This document shows positions 1 to 11,890 of a stretch of DNA of 64,000 nucleotides, piece after piece. A program made the position numbers and the translations under genes. The DNA is from Topomyia yanbarensis (taxonomy: Eukaryota; Arthropoda; Insecta; Diptera; Culicidae), in assembly GCF_030247195.1 (NCBI RefSeq), contig NC_080672.1, forward strand, positions 310,132,627 to 310,196,626, read 5' to 3'. The first letter of the stretch is position 1; each line of letters opens with the position of its first letter. The notes beneath the pieces are model-generated. The model made no database searches, had not been told where the DNA came from, and saw only the letters and a list, made by a program, of their open reading frames with translations.

Positions 1-590
1 AAATTAGCTATAATAATAAAGATATTAGATTAATAGAATAAATTAATTTGTGTCAGATTAACAATTTTGTTGAAATAAATAAAACTGAATGATTGTACAA
101 ATAGAAAAAATATTGAAATATTGAATATTGAAACATGAACTGGAACAAAATTGATAAAAGAGGCTAAATGCATTAAATGAATAAACTAATCAAAATGCAC
201 TCAAATAATTAAATGAATAAAATAAATGAGCTAAAGAAAATTAACTCAAATGAATAAAAAACAGAATGAAAAACGCTTTTAATCCACCTAACAGTGTGAT
301 GAGACATTTCTTATAACTATTATCACTCTCTTCGGATATTATATCGTTTGAGAACATTTAGAACTTGATGCTTCGCGATGTTTTTGATAACACATACTAC
401 ATGGGAAAGTGGCAGGACTCAGAGAATCGCTCAAATCAGCATAGGACAACATCAGTGCTAGAAATCTCAAATCAAATCAATGGGAAGCGAAAAAATGGCC
501 CATAAAATAGACATAGCTACGAATTATTGTTAATGCTCTGTTAATAAAATATCTAAATTGTGGTGGGAAAACTGAATTTTCCTAAAGGGG
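1..590. other. AT-rich low-complexity DNA with a repeat terminus
   Basis: The first ~280 bases are made of degenerate aatgaataaa-like words, as also seen at 4630-4800 and 31326-32040. At about 283 there is a TTTTAATCCACCTA terminus, which is the 5' start of the interspersed repeat family found again near 2827, 27964 and 28292. No gene is visible. Confidence 0.5.
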
Positions 591-2267
591 TTATATATTG
601 TACTGAGCCAAAAAAATCGCATTTTTTTTAATCGATTTGAAGTTTATACTTTACCCTTTGGCGATTGTTTACTTTTTCGGTCCCACCTATCAGCATTGAA
701 GTATCGTTCTTACGTTTTTTTACAATAACTACAGTTCTACACCACCGATTTCGTCCGGGTTTTTTTCAATAGCGATCATTGTTACTATTTACAGCTGATA
801 TCAGCTTGATAATCCTAAAAAAATACGAAAATGACAGTTTCGCTTCTAAACTGCTAGCAAAAAAAGTATCGCCCTGTTTGTTTGCATGGAGCGTGGAGGG
901 CGAAACTTTAAATAAACAAACAAAAATACAGTTTCGCCCGTTGTATTTTTTGCTGTAGTTTAAGAAAGCAATATCGTAGAATCAAAATTTTTAGGTTAAT
1001 TGGTTGCGTTTCAAAGCCCTCATTCGCATGTATGAAAAAAGCCTTATGTTTACATTTGTAAGTATCGCCATTTTTACAAAAAAGGGTTGAAATGAAATCG
1101 CAGCTCCTGATATCACGCTATTTCTGAAGTGCATGCGTGCATAGTTCCAAATTTTACTTCGACATCGACTTTTTCTAAAGGTGACTTCCCAGTAGTATCC
1201 TTGATTTAAATTATTATCGCTAATCCTAATGCCAAAGAACAAATAAAAACCTCTCGAAAACGAACCGTTTGGAAAAATCATCATCATTACTGGAATTTTC
1301 ATTTTCACGAATCTTTTCGATAACCTTCCGTCACTTGCGTTAATGCACTGGGTGCACAGTGCTCTGAAAATCTAGCGAAATCGTCTTAGGGCACCAGCGG
1401 GTCTAATTCAGAGCTATTTGCACGGCGAGTTAAATCTGTAAAGAATACTAAAAATTTATTTCTATTCCATAATTTTCAGTTCAGCAATTCGAGAGATCGT
1501 GCTCACCGCAAGCCATGAAAAATAGACTACGTTGTGAAGCGATGGTCACTATTTATTAAAAAATCACGGTTAAATAAAAAATTAAACTATTAAAAAAATT
1601 TCAAATAGTTTATAATTTTCACAAACTTATTAGGAAAAATTGTTTAATAAGCTTTCGTAATATTGTGTAGGAAAAAAGCTGAAAATTTCAGTATTTTCTC
1701 TATCTGCAACATATAAACCCTTAAGTATACCAATTAATTGGTATACGAATTGGAATAAGTTCGCCAAATTTTGGAAGAAATCTATAAAATAACCCCTTGA
1801 AAGCTACCTAAACATTGTTGTAGTTCGATGCAATAAAAAAAACCCCAAAAATGAAATGTACCTATTTATGTGAAACACAGTGAATAATACATGCAGTAAA
1901 GACCCATTTTTATCAATCTCATGGTGTATTTTAGGCTGACAAAATGGGGACATTGACTAAATCGGGCATTTTTTTTTCTTTATAATAAACTGAAGCTGTT
2001 AAAATATTCTTCCCGTCCCTTGATGTAGTATGATTACTATTTCTGATTATGATGAACTTTTTATTTTTGCATATTTCCATCTTCATGATACGGAAAACAT
2101 GCTCAAGAAAGGATTTACTCGAATTCAGTCTTGTTCGTCTGCTAGAGCCCATCAAACCTATGTTCATATTTGGCTCATAAAATTGGGGTGTCAATGTATT
2201 ATAATAGATATTCAGCATTCGAAGAAGTTTCTTGTGAACGACTGTAGAACGACTTTGTTTCTACTTA
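591..2267. other. Unassigned AT-rich intergenic DNA
   Basis: Only short open frames without recognisable domains occur here. Nothing resembles a host exon or a known transposase. I see no structure beyond A/T runs. Confidence 0.4.
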
Positions 2268-2275
2268 CTTGAAGT

Positions 2276-3564
2276 CAGCGGCGTAGCCAGAAATTCGGTT
2301 TGGGGGGGGGGGGGGGGTTGGTGAAACTCGATTTTACTGTCCAAACGACATAATTCCGAAACCATAATTTTTGAAGTTTTAAAATTATGCAGAATTATTT
2401 TCCAGAAAATAGTAACAAGGTTCGTGTCTTTAGCGAATTTGTTGAGACTTTATTGTAGTCATGAATATTAGCCTGAGAAAATTCACCACAAATACTTCTT
2501 AGACGATATACCGTCAAAATAATTTTATCAAATGATGCGCTGTTTAACGTTTGTAAAACTCATCGAAGATACTAAACCTCGGAAATCGGCGGTTTCAAAA
2601 TGATGCTACCTTGACTGTTTTACTGTTTTTGAACATTTGACCTATACATATAATTGGTCATACAACAAAAATCAAATGCTCATCAAAATCGATCAGAACC
2701 TGCTAGAGTCGAATGGAAATCGTCATTTTTCATAAATTTCTCTCTACATTCGGAAAGTGTTATACTCGTTATTAATCATATTACGTTTTCGTCTCAACTC
2801 GACGCATTCCCAAAATATAAACCTGTTTTAATCTACCTAGTGGTGCAATTGTGCTTTTCTCATTTGTCCAGACTACGATTCCATGGCTGGTTATGTTCAA
2901 TACAATGGTGGAAATGAATATTACATGTTCAGTACGATTTGCACATACATACAATGGATCGACAGCCACGATCTTGAGATACTATGTGTTGATACTGAAA
3001 CATCGCTTGAAACCAGCTGTGGATCATGGAGAAAGATCCGGGAGGTCCGGGTCCTGCCGAATTTCCAACTTGTTAAGAAATTTTAAACTAGTTTTAATTT
3101 TAAAGTAGCAACCCCTCACTGCATACTCCCTCCGGGCCGGTATGATTGACGATTTTTAGAGTTTAACTTCGCTTCCTATTAAATAAAGACCCTTATTACA
3201 GTACATCTCTACAAAAGCGAGCTCAATTTGAAAAGAAATCTAAGGATTATGATTGATAACAGACCTCTGGAATTTTCTATTGGGATGTTTTCAGGCAGGA
3301 ATTTGATATTGATGCAATTAGACAACTGTGAAATCAAGACCAATAGATCAGTTACATATCAGGACCCCATTCCGACAATTTATCAAAAGTCCTCATGATG
3401 TTTACAACAACAGGTTATCAATCTACGGATCAGATAATTGTTATTGTAATATTGAATTAAATCAGTAAATTTTCAACTTCAATCCAATATTTTTTTTTGG
3501 GTGTGGTGGGGGGGGGGGAGTTGTATGGTGTTAAACTCCAAAACCTTCTCTTGGCTACGCCGTT
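2276..3564. mobile_element. hAT-type non-autonomous element (MITE) with 8-bp duplication
   Basis: The left end starts CAGCGGCGTAGCCAGAAATT. The right end, read as reverse complement, starts CAACGGCGTAGCCAAGA. Both are followed inward by G-rich runs (left poly-G 2303-2318, right 3507-3519). The flanks are CTTGAAGT (2268-2275) and CTTGGAGT (3565-3572), an 8-bp target-site duplication with one mismatch. An 8-bp duplication with CAGNGGCGTAGCC ends is typical of hAT elements. No transposase reading frame is present. A copy of the TTTTAATCYACCTAG repeat starts inside at about 2827. Confidence 0.8.
2827..3150 (+). repeat. Interspersed repeat, 5' part, nested in hAT MITE
   Basis: It begins GTTTTAATCTACCTAGTGGTG and contains the family words tgcaattgtgc and ccctccgggcc. 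It matches the start of the complete copy at 28288-29243. The 3' limit is uncertain. Confidence 0.5.
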
Positions 3565-3572
3565 GCTTGGAG

Positions 3573-4439
3573 TTATTTATTTCGCTAGTCATTTTCCGAT
3601 ATGTTTCAGATCGATCCGATGGTCATAAGTTAGTAAAATTGCAGTCAGAAGGTTCGCACAAATGAACATTTTTGCACTGATAAGTTATCAAGTTCCTTCC
3701 AAACAACATGGAAGTGTTCGGTGATTATTTCTAGCGGTTGTAGATAGAAAAATGATATACAAAATTCGATTTATCGAAATAATGTTTGGCTTATTTCAAT
3801 GGATTATTACTATATTGAACAATAAATAGGCGACAAAGAGTAAACCACAAACAACAAGCCATAACTTTTAAAGTATTCAAAATAGATATTTGAAGTCTTC
3901 AGTAAAGTTATTCGCAAAAGTAAGAGCTACAAATTTGCTGAAGGCATCATTTCGATATAATCACTTCCAAGAAAATTTGTGAAAATATCTCACTCATAGG
4001 GTGATAAATCAGCAAAAGCACAATACCAAAAGAAAGAGAATATTGCCTCCATTATATTGTCCGAAGATACTATTGACCTAAAATAAGCCGTTTTGGCGTT
4101 AATAATAGATTACATGTTTTTGGTCATATTTCTGACAATGGAAAATGATAAAAATCTTTCGTCCGAATTTAATGTTGAATATCTCTTTTGATAATAGTCC
4201 GATTTCAACAATCTATAGCTTGTTCGAAAGGTATTCGTTAAAGCTGTCTAAAAACATATAAATTGTTAACCTATATTGTCAATTTCGGCAGATAATTAAA
4301 AAAACTGCAAAAAACGCCCTTTCTACGCATTCAAACATTTATATCTTGGAAACTAAACATCAGAATCAAAAACAAATTAATAGCGTTCATACTGTTTTTT
4401 AGTTCTTTCATTTAAAATTGGTTTGGATTAAATCGGTTC
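3573..4439. other. Unassigned AT-rich DNA
   Basis: No reading frame or repeat terminus is recognised. It lies between the hAT MITE and the 3' end of an interspersed-repeat copy, and may be the old middle of that copy. Confidence 0.35.
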
Positions 4440-4626
4440 AGCCATTGCTGAGAAACACGAATGAGAATTTGTCCGTTACATACACACACACAGACACACA
4501 CACGCACAGACATTGTCCCAAATCGTCGAGCTGAGTCGATTGGTATATAAGACTCGGCCCTCCGGGCCTCGGAAAAAATCTTGAAAGTTTGAGCGAATTC
4601 TATACATTTCTTTTATAAGAAATGTA
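4440..4626 (+). repeat. Interspersed repeat 3' end with CA microsatellite
   Basis: The block holds 'tcggttcagccattgctgag', a (CA)n tract at about 4482-4515, the word gagctgagtcgattgg, and ctcggccctccgggcctcgg followed by tttataagaaatg. The same ordered words end the copies at 28288-29243 and 30570-31250. In each copy the microsatellite sits at the same internal position. Confidence 0.7.
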
Positions 4627-5084
4627 AAAAATGATTAAAATGAAATGATCATATATTAAATATCAGTCCAACGTTTAAAACGAATATAATAAACAAAACG
4701 AATATAATTCATGAAATTATTAAACTAAAAAGAACAGTATATGAAATGAAATTGAAGACCAAAATGATTTGAATCAAGCAAATGAGTAAAACAAATTGGA
4801 CGAATTTGAGAATGGCTAATTTTGCTCTTCTTTTCTGTTTTCACCTATTCGAATCATTCTTCTTGTTTTGACGCCGTCGTTTAAGATTACCTGGTGTTTC
4901 TACTTTATTGATGGACATTACTTAGTTATCAGGATACTGTAACGTTCAACTTATATTGGAATTCAAAGATATCTTTTTGGTTACAAATTTTTGGAAAAAT
5001 ATGCTATTTGTGTCAAATGGTAAACGCACCGTAGGAGCATAGTACCAACAGGTGACTAAAAAAAGTTGTCTTATTTTCATTGAG
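4627..5084. other. AT-rich low-complexity DNA
   Basis: Degenerate A/T-rich words (aaacgaatataataaac and similar) are followed by unassigned sequence. No gene is seen. Confidence 0.4.
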
Positions 5085-5240
5085 TTGCGTTGTGACGATG
5101 ATTTTGGCGGATTGCACACTGACTTCATAATTTTTGACTGCTGATTATCGAATAAGAGTTGCTTAGGAAGTGGTAAGCAGGAATTCATACCAACCCGACC
5201 CATATTAAAACATCAACAGCATGATAGCTATCATTGCCGG
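5085..5240. repeat. 150-bp repeat, copy 1 (partner at 36895-37050)
   Basis: From ttgtgacgatgattttggcg to the GCCGGC near 5238 the sequence matches 36895-37050 with only scattered differences, including caacagcatgatag near the end. Both copies are in the same orientation. The family is not recognised; it encodes no clear protein. Confidence 0.7.
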
Positions 5241-5525
5241 CTTCCTACTTAAGGAGGTCTTCTACTCTCATGGTTTCAAAAAATTGATTTTTCTTTCTTT
5301 GTTTGATTTCAATATATATGTATATGAGAATACGCCACAGAAATGATTTGGTGAAAATCATATTCCTTGGCATGTTTCTGGGAACCGAAAGGTAGCCATC
5401 TCGCGGCGCACCACGATGGCGTTTGTCTATCGAAAAATCATTGTTTAAAGAATTCACCGGTCCATTCTTGACGGTTTATGTATATGTGAGCGCCTGTGAA
5501 TGGTGTCTTGTTTTTTTGGTACGAG

Positions 5526-6028
5526 ATTATCGTACCGAAGAAAGAATGCGTTGGACATGTTGAGAAGCGTATGGGAACGAGATTACGAAAATTGAAGTAA
5601 AAAAAACAAAGGTATCGGTTGGGAAGCAAAGGGATAGTTGACGGACAAATCAATCGGCCAGCGAACAAAATTTTATGGACTTGGGATTCGGAGAAACTCA
5701 AATTTTGCAGAACATATACGAAATGCAATCTGGGCTTCCCTCGAACACTGCTCGTCATCGAACGAAAATCCCCATGAGTCTCTGAATAGCAGAATATGTT
5801 CCTTAGCGCCAAAACACATGCACAAATTCTGGCAGGCAGGTGGTCAACGTTGTGATTTTCTTGGAGTTAGTATCTTCAACCAAGGATTTTCATCGATCGT
5901 ACAAGCTATGGAGGTGATGGAAATCACGTTCGGGACTGAAGCTGAAAGATGTGCTACTCGACTCGAAAGTTAACGTATAACTCGTTCTGAACGCAAAGTG
6001 GGTGTAGCGGCAAAACAGGCCCGAATTC

Positions 6029-6076
<48 letters not shown>

Positions 6077-6160
6077 AAAATGTGCAAAGCCAAGAACATT
6101 TTCATGATGAAGAAGGTGAGCTCGTCGGACCCGGTATAGTAGATTATCTAGTAAGTTACT
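5526..6160 (+). pseudogene. Mutator-like (MULE) transposase remnant
   Basis: The first part (5526-5604) reads IIVPKKECVGHVEKRMGTR, the KECVGHVqKRmGtrLR signature of Mutator-like transposases of animals, and then meets a stop. A second frame (5638-5972) continues with a KfYGLGIRRNS block and NAIWASLEHCSSSNENP, then jumps to SLNSRICSLAPK and a FNQGFSSIVQAMEVM-like tail. The expected middle of the domain (after NENPH and before the ESLNS box) is missing, so there is an internal deletion. A TAA at 5971-5973 interrupts the tail, which resumes in frame as RITRSERKVGVAAKQARIQQ. It then runs through a (GA)n tract read as RE repeats and an acidic end. It is therefore broken by a frameshift, a deletion and a stop. 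The family assignment is from remembered motif patterns; no terminal repeats were located. Confidence 0.7.
6032..6075. repeat. (GA)n microsatellite
   Basis: About 22 uninterrupted GA units sit inside the C-terminal part of the Mutator-like pseudogene, where they read as alternating Arg-Glu. Confidence 0.97.
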
Positions 6161-6749
6161 ATAATTGTGTTTGTGCCAATTTTTATGGCCCCTAATAGGC
6201 CAAAAAATAACGTAAATATTGGAAGTTTACACAAATCGCTAGATAACTTTTACTAATTATAAAGTAAAAGAAATCCCTCTCGTCTATACATAGCCAACGT
6301 GACTATGATTATAAAAAATATGAGTTTTCTAATCACAGATTACCCAATTTGCCACAACTTTACTTAAGCTGGACCCATGCAGTTTCAACATCAGTGAATG
6401 TTTCAAGGTCGCGAGAGATTTTTCTTCTCGTCTTCAAAAGTAAAATTGAAAAGTCGAAACATGTATCTTCAAAATAAAAAAAAAGTTTCTAAATCCATTG
6501 AATAGATGCTTTACAATTTATTCCCAAAAAAGTGCTCAATTTTGGGCCTCGCGAGTAGAAGACTTCCTTAAGTTCTTAGGATCATTCATCGAAGAAGCAT
6601 CAGCTTCCATGTCGAACAGAGACGAAACTCTGCAATTAGTTCACACGAATACAAGGGGAATGTTAATTCAATTTTGTCGAAAGAATCATGCTGCAGAATT
6701 AACAAATTCCAGAAATATATTTAATGAGATTTTCGTTTTTTGACAGCGC

Positions 6750-6832
6750 ACTACACCGGTGTAGTCTGTACTAAACCTATTCAAACTTGAGTGTAATCAC
6801 TCTATCTCTTTTTTTGCACTACACCGGTGTAG
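6750..6832. repeat. Two identical 14-bp palindromes
   Basis: CTACACCGGTGTAG occurs at 6751-6764 (extended to 16 bp with flanking A/T) and again at 6819-6832. Each is a perfect palindrome preceded by GCA, and their starts are 68 bp apart. The role is unknown; they may be element termini or binding sites. Confidence 0.9.
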
Positions 6833-6849
6833 CACAAGGTAAACTGGAA

Positions 6850-8120
6850 AATGCTTTAAGATTATTACAGTTATAGCAACATTTCCACTACGTTGTAATT
6901 TTCCAAGTCAGTATTGAAAAGTTTTGGCTCAGTTGCAACCTCCAAATCAAAGCTACCTAAGTAATTCTGGGTTTCACAATAACCGTGGTCGTAGTCCCCG
7001 TTTAGTCTCAATAGTTTGACTTTCACAAAGTTTGTATTGTCTTTATTATTTGTTGCAATTGCGCATTCTATTTTTTATTTCATTTATAAAGGTTTTTACC
7101 TAAGGATTATTCACCTCTTTGCATCCTATTTATTTTTTTACCCAGATTATCAGCTAGATACTTAAATGCAGATTAAATTGTAGATTTTCATATTGTTGCA
7201 GATGTCTTTTTCGTGATTAGTGACAGCTTTGCGTTTTTAAATTTTCTCGATCTAGTTACCACAAATACAATCATTTCAAAGTCTTTCAAATTTGTGAGAA
7301 ATTTTCAATCACCAGAAAAAAACAAAAGAAGGCGGCAAGTGAAGGACAAAAGGACACATTTTTACCATCTTTACTTTAACCGACTAGATTCACTAATTTG
7401 CTCTAGATGAACATTTATTATTCAATCCAATCAGTGCCCCTATCTCTATGAACACAACTGATCATTTTTTTTTATTTGGTTTTGTAATTTTAGAGCTAAG
7501 AATCTGCTGATTGGAGTGATTTTTGAAACACTGGTTAAGATATTGCTGCTAACAGTAGAATTCAATTCGAAACCTCGAAAGTTGAATGCAAAATTGTGGC
7601 TATTGGCATCTTTGTAATATTTTGAAGAGACGAACGTGAAAGAAACCAAACAAATCAGTTGAAATAAGAACTCCTGTGCATGGATCTGTACTATACAAGC
7701 TACTGCCAGGGAGTTAACGAAAAACTCCGTCTGGACAGGTTCAAGAATTATTAATCGTGTCTCTCTTGGCCCACTCTGTGGTGAAGATATCCCCTACGAC
7801 AAAATTTTTTATGAAAATTCTCACACAAAACAAGACATTACACTTGCCTCTGGCAATCCACAAGATAATAGGTCACAGCAGGTAATGTGTTATGTACATA
7901 CCGTGCGACCCTTGCCTGTAATAAGACCCACACGTTTCAAAAATAGGTAACATCAAATTTGCTTGTCACTCGGGAAAATCCTCTGCGTCACCTCTTTGCT
8001 TGCTTCCTGGTGTCATTCATAACAAAGGACGACCGAGGTCGCACCAGTGAGTACACAATGGCCCCTGGTTTTATACCTGCGATGCGCCCTAGATTAAAAT
8101 TCAATGACTTCCATTCAGTT
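6850..8120. other. Unassigned intergenic DNA
   Basis: No coding region, terminal repeat or known repeat was recognised in this stretch. GC content rises towards its right end. Confidence 0.35.
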
Positions 8121-8970
8121 CGAATTCGATTTGTTTAGTTGATGCTATATACCTTCCGATTGGAAAGCGCCGCTACTTTCAGGAAGCTGCTCGCCGAGTT
8201 CTTCGGCGGTATCCTTTTCCATTGTTACTGCAATTGATTGATTTTTCTATCGGTCCAATCGATGGGGAACAATTTTTGCTAATGCAATTAGTTACACTCT
8301 CGGCTGACGCATTTCACTAAGCTGGTCACAATTGAACTTCGTTCGAGTTACTGGTTCACATGCGATTGTTGAAATTTCAAAACACCACAACGCAATTCAT
8401 CAGCAGCCATAGAAAATTCATCGCACTACGCACCAATGCACTACAACTAAATACAATTCGAGAGCTCCACTGTCCCACCAATGCACCGATGAACTTCCGC
8501 AAACAGCACCACTGACTGGCTGAAGACCTGCGTAGATTAGCGGGTCGAACGCGCGCGCTCCGTTTTCACGTTTTCCGCACTTCCTATCGACTGGTCTATG
8601 CTGCGTTAGTTTCCAATGTTTATGCTCCACTGTACCCGAAAAAAGAAAATCATAGCTCTACAATCATCCAGTGTACAGACAAGAGAAAGACGCACCAGCA
8701 ATCCGACTATCTCGCTCGCACTCACACTCACACTCTGGGCCCAAAATGTTTTTGGCAATGTGCGTCTACGCACTAATAACGGGGGAAGGTCATTTCCCGT
8801 TTTGATGCTGTCGGGGGTAGCGCGGGTGCGAACGAGATAGCATCAGTTCCATTCGGTAGCGCGAAGGTTGAGGCGTAGTGCGTGTTTACGCTGACCTCAC
8901 TGCCGCTACCGTCCCACCACCCAGTGCTACGCTGTTATAGTTAGTTGGTTGGTGGCTTTTATGAGATATT
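8121..8970. other. GC-richer island, possible host regulatory or first-exon DNA
   Basis: Compared with its neighbours this stretch is richer in GC and CpG (for example aacgcgcgcgctccg near 8548) and free of recognisable transposon sequence. A short plus-strand frame from the ATG near 8143 includes FRKLLAEFFGG followed by GTATCC, which recalls the first membrane segment of aquaporins, but it is too short to call. No promoter motif is decisive. I regard it as candidate unique host DNA only. Confidence 0.25.
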
Positions 8971-9704
8971 ATGCTGCCATGCTTTGTGGGTAGCATCGCT
9001 GTGCGGAGTTTATTTCTCATCAATAACGGCCCATGTTTTTTTTCGTAGTAGGCAAATTTATGTCTGATTTGGACGCATTTGTATTTTTTCAAATGTTTTT
9101 CCGCAAACTACTAATTATTTCGAAAGTGTCACTCACGTGCGATCCATTCAATGATAGTAGATTAGTTTTGACACAATGAGCTTACTACGCCAAATATTTT
9201 TATTCAGTGTGATAAAACGTAAATGGTTCTAATAGTATATTTTCGAACTTGAACAGTATAATGAAAAGGTTAATTTGAATCCTGCAGAACATAATGATGG
9301 ATATCAATTGTTCATACGTGAAAGTTTGCGGTATGCTTCCAACGGATACATGTTTTACTATCGCCCAATACGAGTCGTGATCGGAGGCTGTTTACTCCTG
9401 TTTTTGACTAGCGATTACTCTCGTTTGCCACCATAGTGAGGCGAAATTTGATGAACAAATCGAACATGCATTATTGGGCAGAGCCTGCATATCCGTCGAA
9501 AACGGTGAATCGTCCGCGATTCACTGAGACGACGCGACGTGATAGGTTTTCTGTGCTGGAACAGAGTTCGGGTAGATTTTTTTTTGCTGAATTCGAATAT
9601 GCAGCAGTTTGAGTGTTCCACGCGCTTGGTATAAACTATAGGTCTTCGCAGCAGTTACTCGTTTCGAAGGAAGAAGTTCTTATTTCAATCCCATGCTTGC
9701 TCAA
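8971..9704. other. Unassigned intergenic DNA
   Basis: No gene or repeat terminus is recognised up to the TTAA that starts the next element. Confidence 0.35.
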
Positions 9705-9708
9705 TTAA

Positions 9709-10607
9709 CCGTTGTGTGTCCGACGCGGTACCCGGGCACCTTTTTAAGTTTCAATTAATTAAATTCCTATATTTTATCCATAGCTGGAAATTGAAACTTT
9801 GTGACATCTTAGAACTTGACAAAGTCAAGCTTTTGGGTTAATAATATTGTTGATATAGTAAGGGTGGGAGTGGGGAGGGGCTCCTGAATTTTTTTACTAC
9901 GTAACAGGCCGACGTGGGTACCCGGGTACCCACAAAACTAAAATGCTCGTAACTAAGGTAATATCCAACCGATTTCGATACTTTTGGCCGTTTTGGATTC
10001 AGGAACTCATCCACTTTTGGACTTGGTAAAAATGAATCGGGTTACTTCACTCGGTTCCCGGGAATCCGGGTTTCCGGAAGCAGGTTCCAGTGCTGGGGTA
10101 CTATTTGCGAACTTCAATGGAATACTAGCAATATGGGTATCAAAATTCTTGGAATTGCATCAGTAGGCTGTATCTCGTGGTTTTGGAACCATTTGGTGAT
10201 TTGACCCCGGAACGGACATTCCGGAGCAGGTTCCCGTAGGGCAGTGAGTGGCCATTCCATTCCAATTCCATTCTTCAAATTGCCATAGGGTCCCGTAATA
10301 TTAAAGAACAGACTTCCGAGACAATTTGAAGAGTTTTGATACTCATATTGCTAGTACATTATTAAAATTTACAAATCATATCCTAGTACTGGAACATTAC
10401 TCCGGAAAATCCGGATTACCAAAAACCAGAACTATTATTCCGGTTCTTTTGCACAGAATCAAAAAGTGGACGAGTTCCTGAATCCAAAATATCTAAAAGT
10501 GTCCAAATCGGTTAAAGGAAGCCATAGTTATGAGCATTTCAATTTGTGGGTACCCGGGTACCCTCGTTGGCCTGTTAAAGGTGTTTTTTTTGTTGGACAC
10601 ATAACTG
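9709..10607. mobile_element. TTAA-flanked hairpin element (piggyBac-type MITE)
   Basis: TTAA at 9705-9708 and 10608-10611 flank the element. Ends are CCGTTGTGTGTCC (left) and, reverse-complemented, CAGTTATGTGTCC (right). Inside, a long inverted repeat (about 9895-10100 against 10390-10585) carries the palindrome GGGTACCCGGGTACCC in both arms, so the element can fold into a large hairpin. No transposase is encoded. TTAA duplication is the mark of piggyBac-superfamily transposition; the assignment of this CCG-start terminus to that superfamily is inferred. Confidence 0.75.
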
Positions 10608-10611
10608 TTAA

Positions 10612-11189
10612 TATTTCTTGTCAGTCATAAGAAACATTGATTTCCGGTCCGATCAAAATCGTTCGCAATTAAATCCACGATATGCTTTAGGTTGCCACCA
10701 TGGTGCTAAGGGATAGAACGATTGGATGCACTGGTTTTGAAGAAATCCATAACATTTATTCCCAGCTCAAATCTATCTGTCATTTTGAAGTTTTCGCAAA
10801 GATAAAGCGAGAATCTGTTACCATCCTAAACTTTATGCCGCACGGTTGAAATTAAAGTCTTCTAAAACTAGCTTCGGTGCGTGATAAATTTCGTTATAAA
10901 GGTTACTTTTCTATATTAAATTTTAAAAAATTGCACATAAATCGTTAGCAATCATTACTGTCTAATTATTTTGGTTTTTTCTTTCGAACATCGTCTTTCA
11001 TAAATCAATGGTTGCAATGGCCATCTTATTTAGACCGAAGGTCTTCCAAATCTTGCGAAATAACATTTAGAAGCAACTAGCCCTCAATCATATCTCGATA
11101 TTGCTGGCAAGTGATAATAACGTTGGCTGCAGCATCATTTTTGAAGAAAAAGGATCTGGCTGCTTATCACACTGAATAGGCAGTTTTTT
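10612..11189. other. Unassigned AT-rich DNA between two TTAA elements
   Basis: No reading frame or repeat is recognised. Confidence 0.4.
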
Positions 11190-11193
11190 TTAA

Positions 11194-11712
11194 CCCTTTC
11201 ATGCCCAACTTTTTTCTAGTGCATGTAGGGTTTCAAAACTATTTTTCCTTGAAAACGGTTGGGTCAAGAAACACGAAAAGCCTATTTTCATAAAGATAGG
11301 GGTTTCTATGGCAGTGCTAGAAGCTGGTCAATAATTACCTTCTGATGCTCAATACAATTCTCCTAGAATAATTACAATAGTCCAATTACGTGGAAAACGT
11401 AGCCAACGACAATCTTAATTGATAAATTTTATCAGTTTTCAATAATATTGCACCATAACAAAGATATATGAAAAAATCATTTTCGGTCGTCAACGTAAAC
11501 TGTCTCTGGCAGCACTGCTCCATCGGAATCCAATCAGACTAATTGCAATAACTTCAGTTCTAGAGCTGATCTTTGTAAATGTTAATACTCAAATGAAAGG
11601 CAATAATCACATTAATGAGCCTTACTTGTTTTTGTGAGCAAATCTTGCCTCAATCAAAAGTTATAGCTGTTTAAAAACGTTGTTGTCCACAAACAACATG
11701 GGCATGAATGGG
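11194..11712. mobile_element. TTAA-flanked MITE, copy 1
   Basis: TTAA at 11190-11193 and 11713-11716. Ends are CCCTTTCATGCCCAA and, reverse-complemented, CCCATTCATGCCCATG. A diverged copy of the same element lies at 19806-20295, sharing for example cagtgctagaagctg and tctctggcagcac. Length 519 bp, no coding capacity. The CCC start with TTAA fits a piggyBac-type non-autonomous family. Confidence 0.85.
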
Positions 11713-11890
11713 TTAATTTTAATTTAATACCCCATGCACTAAAAATATGCTTCACGATACATTTTCGATTGGAAATTATTAAGATTAAAGACATATACAA
11801 ACACAGAAAACTGAACAAATAAAGAAAAGAAGTTTTTAGTCAACTCAGTCACCAAAAGAATAGCGATTGAAAAAACGCCGCTTAAAAATA

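Noticed and set aside
5890..6105. Minus-strand frame with a long Ser-Leu run
   Set aside because: It is the complement of the GA microsatellite in the Mutator-like pseudogene.
8143..8240. Short frame resembling the first aquaporin membrane helix
   Set aside because: Only about ten residues (LLAEFFGG) are suggestive; there is no second exon or NPA motif nearby.
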